Assembly: GCA_964370715.1 (NCBI GenBank)
Contig: CAYJKJ010000009.1
Span: forward strand, 1-64,000
DNA from: CAYJAY01 sp964370715
Lineage (GTDB): Bacteria > Bacillota > Clostridia > Oscillospirales > Ruminococcaceae
Direction of reading: 5' to 3'
DNA: 64,000 nt
How positions within the stretch are numbered: the first letter of the stretch is position 1; every line of letters begins with the position of its first letter. The notes under the pieces are model-generated. The model was given only the letters and a program-made list of their open reading frames with translations. It searched no databases and had not been told where the DNA came from. Shown one piece after another: positions 56,704-64,000 of the stretch. Position numbers and translations under genes: made by a program.

Positions 56704-58080
56704 TTAAAACGAAACTTTTTGTTCGATAAAGGATAAAACCTCTTCAATTTTAATCCTTGTTTGTTCCATCGTGTCACGGTCTCTAACCGTTACGCAACCA
56801 TCCGTTTCGCTCTCGAAATCATATGTTATGCAAAACGGCGTTCCGATTTCGTCCTGTCTTCTGTAGCGTTTGCCGATAGAACCCGATTCATCATAATCAA
56901 CAAAAAACTTTGATGCAATTAAATCACGAACCTTCTCTGCCGGCTCTGAAAGTTTTTTGGAAAGCGGAAGAACGCAAGCTTTAAACGGCGCTAAAGCCGG
57001 ATGCAAGCGAAGCACAGTTCTGGTGTCGTTTTCGCCCACTTGTTCTTCATCATATGCATCGCATAAAAACGCAAGAGCCACCCTGTCTGCGCCAAGCGAG
57101 GGTTCGATAACGTGGGGGATATATCTCTCGTTTGTTTCTTGATCGAAATAATCGAGATCTTTTCCGCTGTGGTCGGTGTGTTGTTTGAGGTCGAAATCGG
57201 TTCTGTCTGCTATTCCCCAAAGCTCGCCCCAACCAAACGGGAACATAAATTCAATATCGGTAGTAGCGTTTGAATAATGCGAGAGTTCCTCTTGTTCGTG
57301 GTCACGAAGTTTAAGGTTTTCCTCTTTCATTCCAAGCTTCAAAAGCCATTCAAAACAGAACTTTCTCCAATAGGCGAACCATTCAAGATTTGTTCCGGGT
57401 TTAACAAAAAACTCAAGTTCCATCTGTTCAAATTCACGAGTTCTAAACGTGAAGTTTCCGGGGGTTATCTCGTTTCTGAAGCTTTTACCTATCTGGGCTA
57501 CGCCAAACGGAAGTTTTTTTCTTGTCGTTCTTTGGATGTTAAGGAAGTTAACAAAGATTCCTTGCGCCGTTTCGGGGCGCAAAAATATCTCGTTTTTTGC
57601 ATCCTCGGTTACGCCTTGGAACGTTTTAAACATAAGGTTAAATCTTCTGATATCGGTGAAATTCTGTTCGCCGCAATCGGGGCAAACTATCCCTTCGTCC
57701 GCTATATAACTTTGCATCTCCTCAAAGCTCCAACCCGCCGGGTTGTCTTTTCCGAGATCCTCGATTAGCTTATCGGCTCTATGCCTTGTTTTACAGCTTT
57801 TGCAATCCATCAAAGGATCGGCAAAACCGCCAACGTGTCCCGAAGCCACCCAAGCTTTTGGGTTCATCAAAATTGCGCTGTCGAGGCCTACGTTTAAAGG
57901 ATTTTCTCGGATAAATTTCTTTCTCCAAGCTTCCTTAACGTTGTTTTTAAATTCAACACCCAAAGGACCATAATCCCAAGTGTTGGAAAGCCCACCATAT
58001 ATCTCGCTTCCCGAATAAACAAAACCCCTGCTTTTGCATAAAGCAACTATCTTTTCCATAGTTTTATCTTGATTTTTCAT
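56704..58080 (-). CDS. glyQS: Glycyl-tRNA synthetase (alpha2, eukaryote/archaea-like type)
   Basis: Charges tRNA-Gly. This is the single-chain class II type found in Firmicutes such as Clostridia, not the alpha/beta GlyQ-GlyS pair. 458 residues, with motif 1 (GLSNTWDYGPLGVEFKN), a zinc-like CKSCKTRHRAD and CPDCGEQ insertion (near 97 and 136), motif 2 FRNEITPGNFTFRTREFEQME (about 200-220) and motif 3 GADRVALAFL, then the C-terminal anticodon-binding domain. No T-box leader is seen in the 127 bases upstream; a simple promoter is. Confidence 0.95.
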   Translation of the reverse strand: MKNQDKTMEKIVALCKSRGFVYSGSEIYGGLSNTWDYGPLGVEFKNNVKEAWRKKFIRENPLNVGLDSAILMNPKAWVASGHVGGFADPLMDCKSCKTRHRADKLIEDLGKDNPAGWSFEEMQSYIADEGIVCPDCGEQNFTDIRRFNLMFKTFQGVTEDAKNEIFLRPETAQGIFVNFLNIQRTTRKKLPFGVAQIGKSFRNEITPGNFTFRTREFEQMELEFFVKPGTNLEWFAYWRKFCFEWLLKLGMKEENLKLRDHEQEELSHYSNATTDIEFMFPFGWGELWGIADRTDFDLKQHTDHSGKDLDYFDQETNERYIPHVIEPSLGADRVALAFLCDAYDEEQVGENDTRTVLRLHPALAPFKACVLPLSKKLSEPAEKVRDLIASKFFVDYDESGSIGKRYRRQDEIGTPFCITYDFESETDGCVTVRDRDTMEQTRIKIEEVLSFIEQKVSF

Positions 58081-58125
58081 AAACTATTATACCCCTTATT
58101 CTCTAAATAATTTCCGATCCCTATT

Positions 58126-58154
58126 ATAATACTATTAATTTATGTTTTTTTCAA
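58126..58154 (-). promoter_or_regulatory. Promoter of glyQS
   Basis: Minus-strand TTGAAA (58149-58154), 17 bases, TATTAT (58126-58131), and TATAAT just beside it. Confidence 0.55.
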
Positions 58155-58208
58155 CTCTATTAATTTTCAAACCGTTGCGCCAAAATTTTAATATTTTAGC
58201 CTTTGTCG

Positions 58209-58817
58209 TTATACAAACATCATCATAACCGTTGGGGTTATATATGCTTCAACAAATGCCGCTATCAACAACAGCGGAACAACCGCCAGCGCAAACACCT
58301 TGAGCTTTTCATAAACAAGCGATTTAAAAGGCAATCTTTGTTTTTTATTCAAAATTATATCTATAATATCTTTGCAAAGAATAGTGCCTAAAGTCGCCGC
58401 AATGCATATAGCCGGTATTTCAAAGATACCGTGGGGTATTATCCCCATGAATATTGCGAGAACCGGAAGCTCCAAAGAATGCATTAGCGCAACAACCACA
58501 CCAACTATAGCTGCATTAAAAATAATGGTGTAGACCGGCAAAAACAAAAACGGTATTGCACCGTATATTACCATAAACATTGCCGCTCTGAGATTGTTTG
58601 CAAAAAGCCCCGAAAAGCTTATGTTCCCCGTCTCGTCCACTACCCCGAGGCTGTCGAACAAACCGTTAATATAGCCTTGAACCGTTTCAAGAGCTTCGGG
58701 ATTAGCGTTAAAAATAGCAGTAGCCGAAACTTGAACAACCAAACTTACAACAACAAATCCTAACGAATATATTGAAGATAGTTTAACTATAAATTGTTCC
58801 CGCAATGATATCACCAT
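58209..58817 (-). CDS. SpoIIM/DUF95 family membrane protein
   Basis: A 202-residue membrane protein with five or six helices and the family core IPHGIFEIPAICIAATLG (about 130-147). Size and core match stage II sporulation protein M, which with SpoIID and SpoIIP thins septal peptidoglycan during engulfment; other DUF95 proteins have no known role. No spoIID or spoIIP is nearby. The ATG at 58817 follows GAAAGG at 13 bases, a wide spacing; a TTG-led frame to 58838 overlaps that site. Confidence 0.78.
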   Translation of the reverse strand: MVISLREQFIVKLSSIYSLGFVVVSLVVQVSATAIFNANPEALETVQGYINGLFDSLGVVDETGNISFSGLFANNLRAAMFMVIYGAIPFLFLPVYTIIFNAAIVGVVVALMHSLELPVLAIFMGIIPHGIFEIPAICIAATLGTILCKDIIDIILNKKQRLPFKSLVYEKLKVFALAVVPLLLIAAFVEAYITPTVMMMFV

Positions 58818-58942
58818 AAAAATGAATATACCTTTCAAAAATAAAGTTTAAGTCGCCACTATATAGCCAAAGCTAATGTTATACACAGATTAACCTCAAC
58901 TGAATTATTATAACATAAATCTCTTATTTTTAAATAAAAATA

Positions 58943-59572
58943 TTAATTATCCGATATATTAAGTTCATTGAGATAATTATAAACGGTGTATCTCGATATT
59001 CCAAGATACTGCGCAATAGCTTGAATGCTTTTTTGCATCTTCAAAACGCCTTTGCTTTCAAGATATTCTATTATCTGCAACCTATCTTTTTTTGTCATCA
59101 GTTTAACGGGTTTCCCAACCGTTCCGATAGCCTCGATAACCGCCTGTTCAATGGTAGGCGCATAGACTCCCTGCCCCCCAACAAGAAGGGTTTCGTCTGA
59201 TTGCATCGTCAAAAATTCGTTTAAGTTTGCTCTCATCCTCTCGGCATCGGAGCAATCATAGTTTATGCAAAACGCAACATTGAGGTCGTCTGCTTCAAAA
59301 GCCAACGTCGAACTTTTGAGCATCTTGCCGCCTTTTTGGCTCATGTAGTTGATATAATAGCCGTCGGCGGCGCTGTCTATCCTTTCCTTTGCGAAGTTTT
59401 GAAGCTCATCGCCAACCTTTCGCCCCGTTATATGCCCGTTGAATATAGAAACGATAGCTTTGTCGGGGTTGTTGATGTCGGAAACAACAACCTCGCAGTT
59501 TGAACCAAACGTTTCGGAAACAAGGCTTGCAAGCTTTTCGAGATAGTCATAAAACTGTTTGTTAGAAATCAT
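58943..59572 (-). CDS. YheO-type PAS/HTH transcriptional regulator
   Basis: A 209-residue DNA-binding protein: a YheO PAS-like domain (about 8-120; VVVSDINNPDKAIVSIFNGHITGRK) and a C-terminal helix-turn-helix (about 165-207; IQAIAQYLGISRYTVYNYLNEL). DauR, a relative, represses D-arginine catabolism; other members bind unknown small ligands. AGAGGGG precedes the ATG. It faces away from iorAB across a 613-base repeat-rich gap, so control of iorAB is possible but not shown. Confidence 0.87.
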   Translation of the reverse strand: MISNKQFYDYLEKLASLVSETFGSNCEVVVSDINNPDKAIVSIFNGHITGRKVGDELQNFAKERIDSAADGYYINYMSQKGGKMLKSSTLAFEADDLNVAFCINYDCSDAERMRANLNEFLTMQSDETLLVGGQGVYAPTIEQAVIEAIGTVGKPVKLMTKKDRLQIIEYLESKGVLKMQKSIQAIAQYLGISRYTVYNYLNELNISDN

Positions 59573-59725
59573 ATGTTTAAACCCCTCTTAAATAATTATG
59601 TCGATGGTTTTTTCGGATAATAAGTTTGATTAGTGTTTACAGGTTGTTTTTTGTTTCGCCAAAATTTAGAGATTAAGGTCAAAAAAGGTGTAGCTTTTTT
59701 GATACGTTTGGTAATTTCGGGTTTC

Positions 59726-59959
59726 GGAATGCATACAATGCATTTCCTACACAAAACAAAACCCCGGCGTTTGATGAGAGCAAAAAACAAAGTAGGGAGG
59801 AGGGGCTTCTATTCCTGAAAATCAGCATAAATGCCCTGAAACGGGACGATGAGGGCATCGCCCCCTACAAACGATATCAAAAGTTCCTGCAATATTTTTT
59901 AACACGCTAGTGGTTTGGCGTTAGCCAAATCGGGGCATACTCTTGCCCCGAAACTTAAA
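59726..59959. repeat. Cluster of palindromic intergenic repeats
   Basis: The 613-base gap between the regulator and iorA has no supportable gene. It holds GGAATGCAT/ATGCATTTCC (59726-59747, ending CTAC like the copy at 5691-5711), CGATG/CATCG inside GGGA...CCCC (59842-59863, also ending CTAC), and the 46-base element TTTGGC/GCCAAA plus CGGGGCA/TGCCCCG (59914-59959), a copy of 21137-21182. Confidence 0.65.
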
Positions 59960-59965
59960 CTTTAG

Positions 59966-60006
59966 AAATTAAGGCAAGTTATTAAAAATAACTTGCCTTA
60001 ATTTTT
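59966..60006 (+). terminator. Strong hairpin with T tail upstream of iorA
   Basis: Perfect 16-base arms (59966-59981 and 59989-60004) and TTTTTG. It adjoins the repeat cluster and ends 50 bases before the iorA promoter. No gene transcribed into it from the left is visible, so it may belong to the repeat or insulate iorAB. Confidence 0.65.
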
Positions 60007-60055
60007 GCACAGATAAAACTTTTTGTCAATATTTTAAAAATTATTAAACATTTTG

Positions 60056-60085
60056 TTGACTGTTTGTGCTTTAGTATGCTATAGT
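60056..60085 (+). promoter_or_regulatory. Sigma-A promoter of iorAB
   Basis: TTGACT (60056-60061), 18 bases, TATAGT (60080-60085). Confidence 0.7.
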
Positions 60086-60102
60086 GAGACTATGCAAAAA
60101 TA

Positions 60103-60142
60103 GGTGTTGATGGTTTTGAAAATTTTGTTAAACATTAACACC
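60103..60142 (+). promoter_or_regulatory. Leader hairpin of iorAB
   Basis: GGTGTTGATG (60103-60112) pairs with CATTAACACC (60133-60142) through one G-U pair. It lies near the expected start of the RNA and has no T tail; it may stabilise the message or bind a regulator. Confidence 0.4.
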
Positions 60143-60185
60143 CAAAAGGTAGTTGCAATAATAAAAAAACGTTGAAAGGAAGACT

Positions 60186-61976
60186 ATGAAAAAGCTTTTA
60201 ACAGGAAACGAAGCGATAGCTCGTGGTGCATTTGAAGCCGGAGTTAAGTTTGCTTCAGCTTATCCCGGAACCCCTAGCACCGAAATTTTGGAAAATCTCG
60301 CAACCTACAAGGAAATCGACGCCGAATGGGCGCCCAACGAAAAGGTGGCTATGGAGGCGGCAGCCGGTGCATCTATCGGCGGCGTTCGCAGCATGGCAGC
60401 GATGAAACACGTTGGCGTTAACGTTGCGGCAGACCCGTTGTTCACATTCGCATACACCGGCGTTAACGGTGGTATGATTTTGGTGACGGCGGATGAACCC
60501 GGCCAACATTCTTCGCAAAACGAACAAGACAACAGATGGTATGCTAAGATGGCTAAGATCCCAATGCTTGAGCCAGCAAGCAGCCAAGAATGTAAAGACA
60601 TGGTTAGAGTTGGCCTTGAACTCAGCGAAAAATTCGACACTCCTATGTTGTTCCGTGTTACAACTCGTGTCTGTCATTCAAAGAGCATCGTTGAATGTAA
60701 CGACAGGGTTGAAGTTCCCCATGTTCCTTATGAAAAAAAGATCAACAAATATGTTACTGTTCCGGCAATTGCTCGCAATCTTCGTGTAACAGTTGAAAAA
60801 CGCCACCAAGATATGCTTAAGTTTTCCGAAACGTGTGACCTTAACTATGTTGAGGACAATGGTTCAAAAACCGGCGTTATTGCAAGTGGTATGTGCTACT
60901 ACTATGCAAAAGAAGTTTTCGGCGACACCGTTAACTATCTTAAACTCGGTTTCACATGGCCGTTGCCGGCAAAAAAAATCGCTAGTTTCTGCGAAAGCGT
61001 AGACACAGTTTATGTCATCGAAGAAAACGATCCATATATCGAAGAAACTGTTTTGATGGAAGGCTTTAAATCAAAGCTTAAAGGCCAAAACATTCTTCCC
61101 CACTACGGCGAAATGACCCCCGATGTATTGAGAAAATCTATCTTTGGAAAATCAAACGAACTAATTGATTATTCAAGAGAAAAAGTTGTTGCTCGCCCAC
61201 CAACGCTTTGTGCAGGCTGTCCGCATAGAGGATTTTTCTATGAAGTCGGTCGCCGCAAAGATCTAGTAGTCTGCGGAGATATCGGTTGCTACACATTGGC
61301 TTTTGCCCCACCATACAACGCTGTTGACCTCAACATCTGTATGGGCGCCGGATTCTCTTCGGCACACGGAATTGAAAAAGCGTTTAAACAAGCAGGGGTT
61401 ACCGACAAAAGGGTTCTCGGCGTGCTTGGCGATTCAACGTTTTTCCACACCGGCATGAACTCGCTACTTGAAGTTATCTATAATAATTCGAACTCGATTT
61501 GCGTTATCGTCGACAACGCTATCACCGGCATGACGGGCCACCAAAACAACCCTGGCAACGGTCTAACCGCAAAGGGAGAGATAGCTACTACAACGTCGGT
61601 AGAACAAGTTTGTCGTTCGCTTGGCGCTAAAAACATCAAGGTTATCAACCCCAACATAATTGCGGAGGTTAAAGAAGCTCTTGATTGGGCGCTTGCAATC
61701 AAAGATGAACCCTCGGTCATCATAACCCGTTGGCCTTGTGTTCTTAAAAAGATAACAGAAGACGAAAACAAAGAATTTAACAAACCATTCTCGACACACG
61801 ATAAAGTTGAACATGATAAATGTATCGGCTGTAAGATCTGTTTGCGTTCGGGTTGTCCCGCTATATCGGTTGATGTTGAAATCAAAAAAGCATCTATCGA
61901 TCCGGTTCAATGCGTGGGCTGTGATGTTTGTGCGCAACTTTGCCCCAAAAAGGCTATCGTAAAGGAGGGTAAATAA
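60186..61976 (+). CDS. iorA: Indolepyruvate:ferredoxin oxidoreductase, alpha subunit
   Basis: Oxidises aryl 2-oxoacids (from tryptophan, tyrosine, phenylalanine) to aryl-acyl-CoA with reduced ferredoxin. The 596-residue IorA joins the PFOR alpha-like part (KLLTGNEAIARGAFEAGVKFASAYPGTPSTE), the TPP part (CAGCPHRGFFYEV; GDIGCYTL; LGDSTFFHTG with magnesium ligands) and a C-terminal pair of 4Fe-4S motifs (CIGCKICLRSGCP and CVGCDVCAQLCP). AAAGGA precedes the ATG. iorB follows after 2 bases. Confidence 0.95.
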   Translation: MKKLLTGNEAIARGAFEAGVKFASAYPGTPSTEILENLATYKEIDAEWAPNEKVAMEAAAGASIGGVRSMAAMKHVGVNVAADPLFTFAYTGVNGGMILVTADEPGQHSSQNEQDNRWYAKMAKIPMLEPASSQECKDMVRVGLELSEKFDTPMLFRVTTRVCHSKSIVECNDRVEVPHVPYEKKINKYVTVPAIARNLRVTVEKRHQDMLKFSETCDLNYVEDNGSKTGVIASGMCYYYAKEVFGDTVNYLKLGFTWPLPAKKIASFCESVDTVYVIEENDPYIEETVLMEGFKSKLKGQNILPHYGEMTPDVLRKSIFGKSNELIDYSREKVVARPPTLCAGCPHRGFFYEVGRRKDLVVCGDIGCYTLAFAPPYNAVDLNICMGAGFSSAHGIEKAFKQAGVTDKRVLGVLGDSTFFHTGMNSLLEVIYNNSNSICVIVDNAITGMTGHQNNPGNGLTAKGEIATTTSVEQVCRSLGAKNIKVINPNIIAEVKEALDWALAIKDEPSVIITRWPCVLKKITEDENKEFNKPFSTHDKVEHDKCIGCKICLRSGCPAISVDVEIKKASIDPVQCVGCDVCAQLCPKKAIVKEGK

Positions 61977-61978
61977 TC

Positions 61979-62551
61979 ATGACTAAGAGTATTCTTTTGG
62001 TAGGCGTTGGAGGACAAGGAACTATCCTTGCAAGTAAACTGTTAACTATCGGCTTAATGCAGGCCGGCTACGACGTCAAGATGAGCGAAATTCATGGTAT
62101 GAGCCAACGCGGAGGTTCTGTTTCCTCGCAGGTTCGTTATGGCGAAAAGGTTTATAGCCCCGTAATCGAACTGGGCGGAGCCGATATCCTCGTTTCTTTT
62201 GAACAGATGGAAGCTTTAAGATGGCTTGAATACCTAAAACCCAGCGGCAGAGTTGTTGTAAACGACTATCGCATTAAACCTATGCCGGTAGTTTCGGGCG
62301 TTGCTAGTTATGCCGACGGCATCTGCGAAGACCTTAAAGCCAAAATTTCAACCACCGTTTTTGACGCTGCTCAAGAAGCAGTTAAACTCGGAAACGCAAA
62401 AGTTATGAACATCATTCTCTTGGGAGCGACCATCAAAATGATGGGGCTTGAAGATATTGATTGGGATCAAATTATAAAAGAAAACGTTAAACCTGCGTTT
62501 ATCGATATCAACATCAAAGCGTTGCACCACGGAAAATCGCTTGTTGGATAG
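61979..62551 (+). CDS. iorB: Indolepyruvate:ferredoxin oxidoreductase, beta subunit
   Basis: A 190-residue gamma-type subunit paired with IorA: LVGVGGQGTILASKLL (6-21) and EIHGMSQRGGSVSSQVRYG (36-54) are the signatures. AGGAGG precedes the ATG, two bases after the iorA stop, giving a two-gene operon. The C-terminus HHGKSL is usual. A terminator follows after 15 bases. Confidence 0.93.
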   Translation: MTKSILLVGVGGQGTILASKLLTIGLMQAGYDVKMSEIHGMSQRGGSVSSQVRYGEKVYSPVIELGGADILVSFEQMEALRWLEYLKPSGRVVVNDYRIKPMPVVSGVASYADGICEDLKAKISTTVFDAAQEAVKLGNAKVMNIILLGATIKMMGLEDIDWDQIIKENVKPAFIDINIKALHHGKSLVG

Positions 62552-62566
62552 CTTTTATAAAATATA

Positions 62567-62611
62567 AAAAACAATCGGCAGTTTATTATAAGCTGTCGAT
62601 TGTTTTTTTAT
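62567..62611. terminator. Bidirectional intrinsic terminator
   Basis: 15-base arms AAAAACAATCGGCAG (62567-62581) and CTGTCGATTGTTTTT (62593-62607), one mismatch, between the convergent iorB and YibE/F genes. Confidence 0.82.
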
Positions 62612-62642
62612 CCATTTTTTTATGTTGATGCTAACCGCCCTA

Positions 62643-63884
62643 TTAATACCTTCTTGTTCTGGCGCTTGTCGGAATTGCTCTTGTGTCTTGGTGTCCTATT
62701 GTGAAATTATCGTTATACTGTCCTCTAACTTCTTTGTCGTTAAATATGAAACTTGAAAACAACACCGTTATCGGCACAGCTATTATAATCCCAATACTAC
62801 CTATAACCGATTTCACTATCTCTATCGTAACCATCTCAAGGTTAAAAAGCGATAAGGCGCTTGGGTTATAGGAGGTTAACAACAACACGGTAGCAAGGCT
62901 ACTTCCTATATACGCTAGTATGAGGGTATTAATCATCGTTCCGATAGCATCTTTGCCGATATTCATCCCGGAATACACCATGTTTTTAAACGACTTATCC
63001 ATCATAGTTTCGGAAAGCTCCTGCATAGACGAAGCAATCGTCATAGCAACGTCCATAACCGCACCTAGCGCACCGATAACAACGCCGGCAAACACTATTC
63101 CTTTAAGATCCAGTTGAACACCGGTTGGCAAAAACAAAAGGTTGATATCCTCTTGCGAAGCTATCCCCACTATGTTAAACACATTGTTAGCTATAACCGA
63201 CATAATTCCGGCAACCAAAACGCCGCCGACATTTCCTATTATTGCGGAAAGAGTCTTTTTGTTGGTTCCGTTTAAAATTATAAGGCTCAAAATTATTACT
63301 ATGATAGCTGTAACACAGGTTAAGAAATAGATATTCATCCCTTTAAGCACCGCCGGCAAGAAAACAAGTAGCATAAGCGCAACTGTAAACCCTAGCGACA
63401 ACAACGCAAACAATCCTTTTGATCTTCCTATAATTAAAACTAATATAAAAAACAACGCCACTATACCGATTAAAAGCGGTATTCTGTTATGTTGAACATA
63501 AACAAATTGGTTGCTCAAGGCGCTGTCATACGTCGTCTGTGTCAAAACAATTTTGTCCCCGGCTTCCACCTCACGAGGGGTAGTTCCAAGCATTATATCA
63601 AAATGCTGTTCTGCTTCGACCTGTTGCCCCGATGCCGGCTCGGATGTAATTCTTGCGTTAAACTTAATTATTCTACCAACTATTATCTCTTCGCCATAAT
63701 AGTCTTCCGACGTCTGTATATCATCGCTCAAAACTTCAATAACTTCGGCTTCATAGTATTGTTGCAACATTTCAACCGAAGGTGGCTGATAGAAAGCAAA
63801 GTAGCCCACCACCACAATAACTATCGCTATTATAACCGCAACAATCCTTGATAATAAATAATTATTTGAACTTTGTTTTTCCAT
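62643..63884 (-). CDS. YibE/F family membrane protein
   Basis: A 413-residue membrane protein: one N-terminal helix (about 13-32), an extracellular segment of about 100 residues, then seven or eight helices with the family core GLFALLSLGFTVALMLLVFLPA and GALGAVMDVAMTIASSMQEL, which also holds acidic residues inside the membrane. YibE/F proteins are presumed transporters; the substrate is unknown. The tail is hydrophilic with an RTRRY end. AAGGAG lies 12 bases before the ATG, a wide gap. The 116 bases upstream are AT-rich without a recognised promoter. Confidence 0.85.
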   Translation of the reverse strand: MEKQSSNNYLLSRIVAVIIAIVIVVVGYFAFYQPPSVEMLQQYYEAEVIEVLSDDIQTSEDYYGEEIIVGRIIKFNARITSEPASGQQVEAEQHFDIMLGTTPREVEAGDKIVLTQTTYDSALSNQFVYVQHNRIPLLIGIVALFFILVLIIGRSKGLFALLSLGFTVALMLLVFLPAVLKGMNIYFLTCVTAIIVIILSLIILNGTNKKTLSAIIGNVGGVLVAGIMSVIANNVFNIVGIASQEDINLLFLPTGVQLDLKGIVFAGVVIGALGAVMDVAMTIASSMQELSETMMDKSFKNMVYSGMNIGKDAIGTMINTLILAYIGSSLATVLLLTSYNPSALSLFNLEMVTIEIVKSVIGSIGIIIAVPITVLFSSFIFNDKEVRGQYNDNFTIGHQDTRAIPTSARTRRY

Positions 63885-64000
63885 TTTTTACAATTGCTCC
63901 TTATATTAGTTTTGCCTACTGCATTTTGCAAAAAGCACAAAACGATGATATTATTTCCATTCAAACTTTTCTTAAACTAACAATATTATCTTTATTTTTC

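Noticed and set aside
58081..58208. T-box riboswitch before glycyl-tRNA synthetase
   Set aside because: No T-box sequence, specifier loop or terminator is visible in the short leader.
1..64000. CRISPR array, phage, insertion sequence or biosynthetic cluster
   Set aside because: No regularly spaced direct repeats, transposase, integrase, phage structural gene, NRPS or PKS domain is seen on either strand.

Overview
The window looks like chromosomal DNA of an anaerobic, endospore-forming member of the Clostridia. The evidence is its low-to-moderate GC content, strong Shine-Dalgarno sequences, consensus TTGACA/TATAAT promoters, a Spo0A gene, the yabM-mazG-hup-rqcP-yabP-yabQ-divIC cluster, a SpoIIM-like protein, HemZ, two ferredoxin-linked 2-oxoacid oxidoreductases and a PPi-type phosphofructokinase. 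No placement below class is secure. Nearly all of it is ordinary housekeeping DNA. There is no phage, insertion sequence or CRISPR array.

Layout. Positions 1-7100 hold a tRNA-Ser 5'-half remnant, branched-chain amino-acid export (azlCD), butyrate kinase, a lipoprotein, an ECF sigma factor with its DUF4349 membrane partner, and an AI-2E-family permease. Positions 7200-12230 hold a metabolic operon: tyrosine phosphatase, citramalate synthase, aldose epimerase, PPi-PFK. Positions 12400-17810 carry a DHH phosphoesterase and the yab/divIC sporulation-division cluster. Positions 17900-29750 form a long leftward run from cdaA-cdaR (c-di-AMP) through an FAD protein, recJ, relA, dtd, an MBL hydrolase and hemZ to a nucleoside kinase. 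Then come ispDF, gapA, a large surface protein with a cytoplasmic tyrosine/acid-rich tail, spo0A, and a rightward operon of a MinD-like ATPase plus ferredoxin and three subunits of a branched-chain 2-oxoacid oxidoreductase.

Positions 39400-47500 hold an M20 peptidase; an HTH-cupin-acyl-CoA ligase fusion preceded by a compact 31-codon gene with its own promoter and terminator; ychF; a Ca2+/Na+ exchanger under a yybP-ykoY manganese riboswitch; GtrA; and a DUF3048 lipoprotein. Positions 47700-64000 hold an M23 peptidase, a DUF1801 gene broken by a stop codon, a phosphoesterase, a methyltransferase, mfd, pth, an ATP-grasp enzyme, glycyl-tRNA synthetase, a SpoIIM-like protein, a YheO-type regulator, iorAB and a YibE/F permease.

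Together the genes suggest amino-acid fermentation: peptides are hydrolysed, 2-oxoacids are oxidised by the VOR and IOR enzymes to acyl-CoAs, and acyl groups are interconverted by butyrate kinase and the acyl-CoA ligase. The most unusual parts are the 31-codon unit with the regulatory-domain ligase it precedes, the surface protein, the atypical Spo0A receiver, and palindromic repeats whose stems covary between copies.
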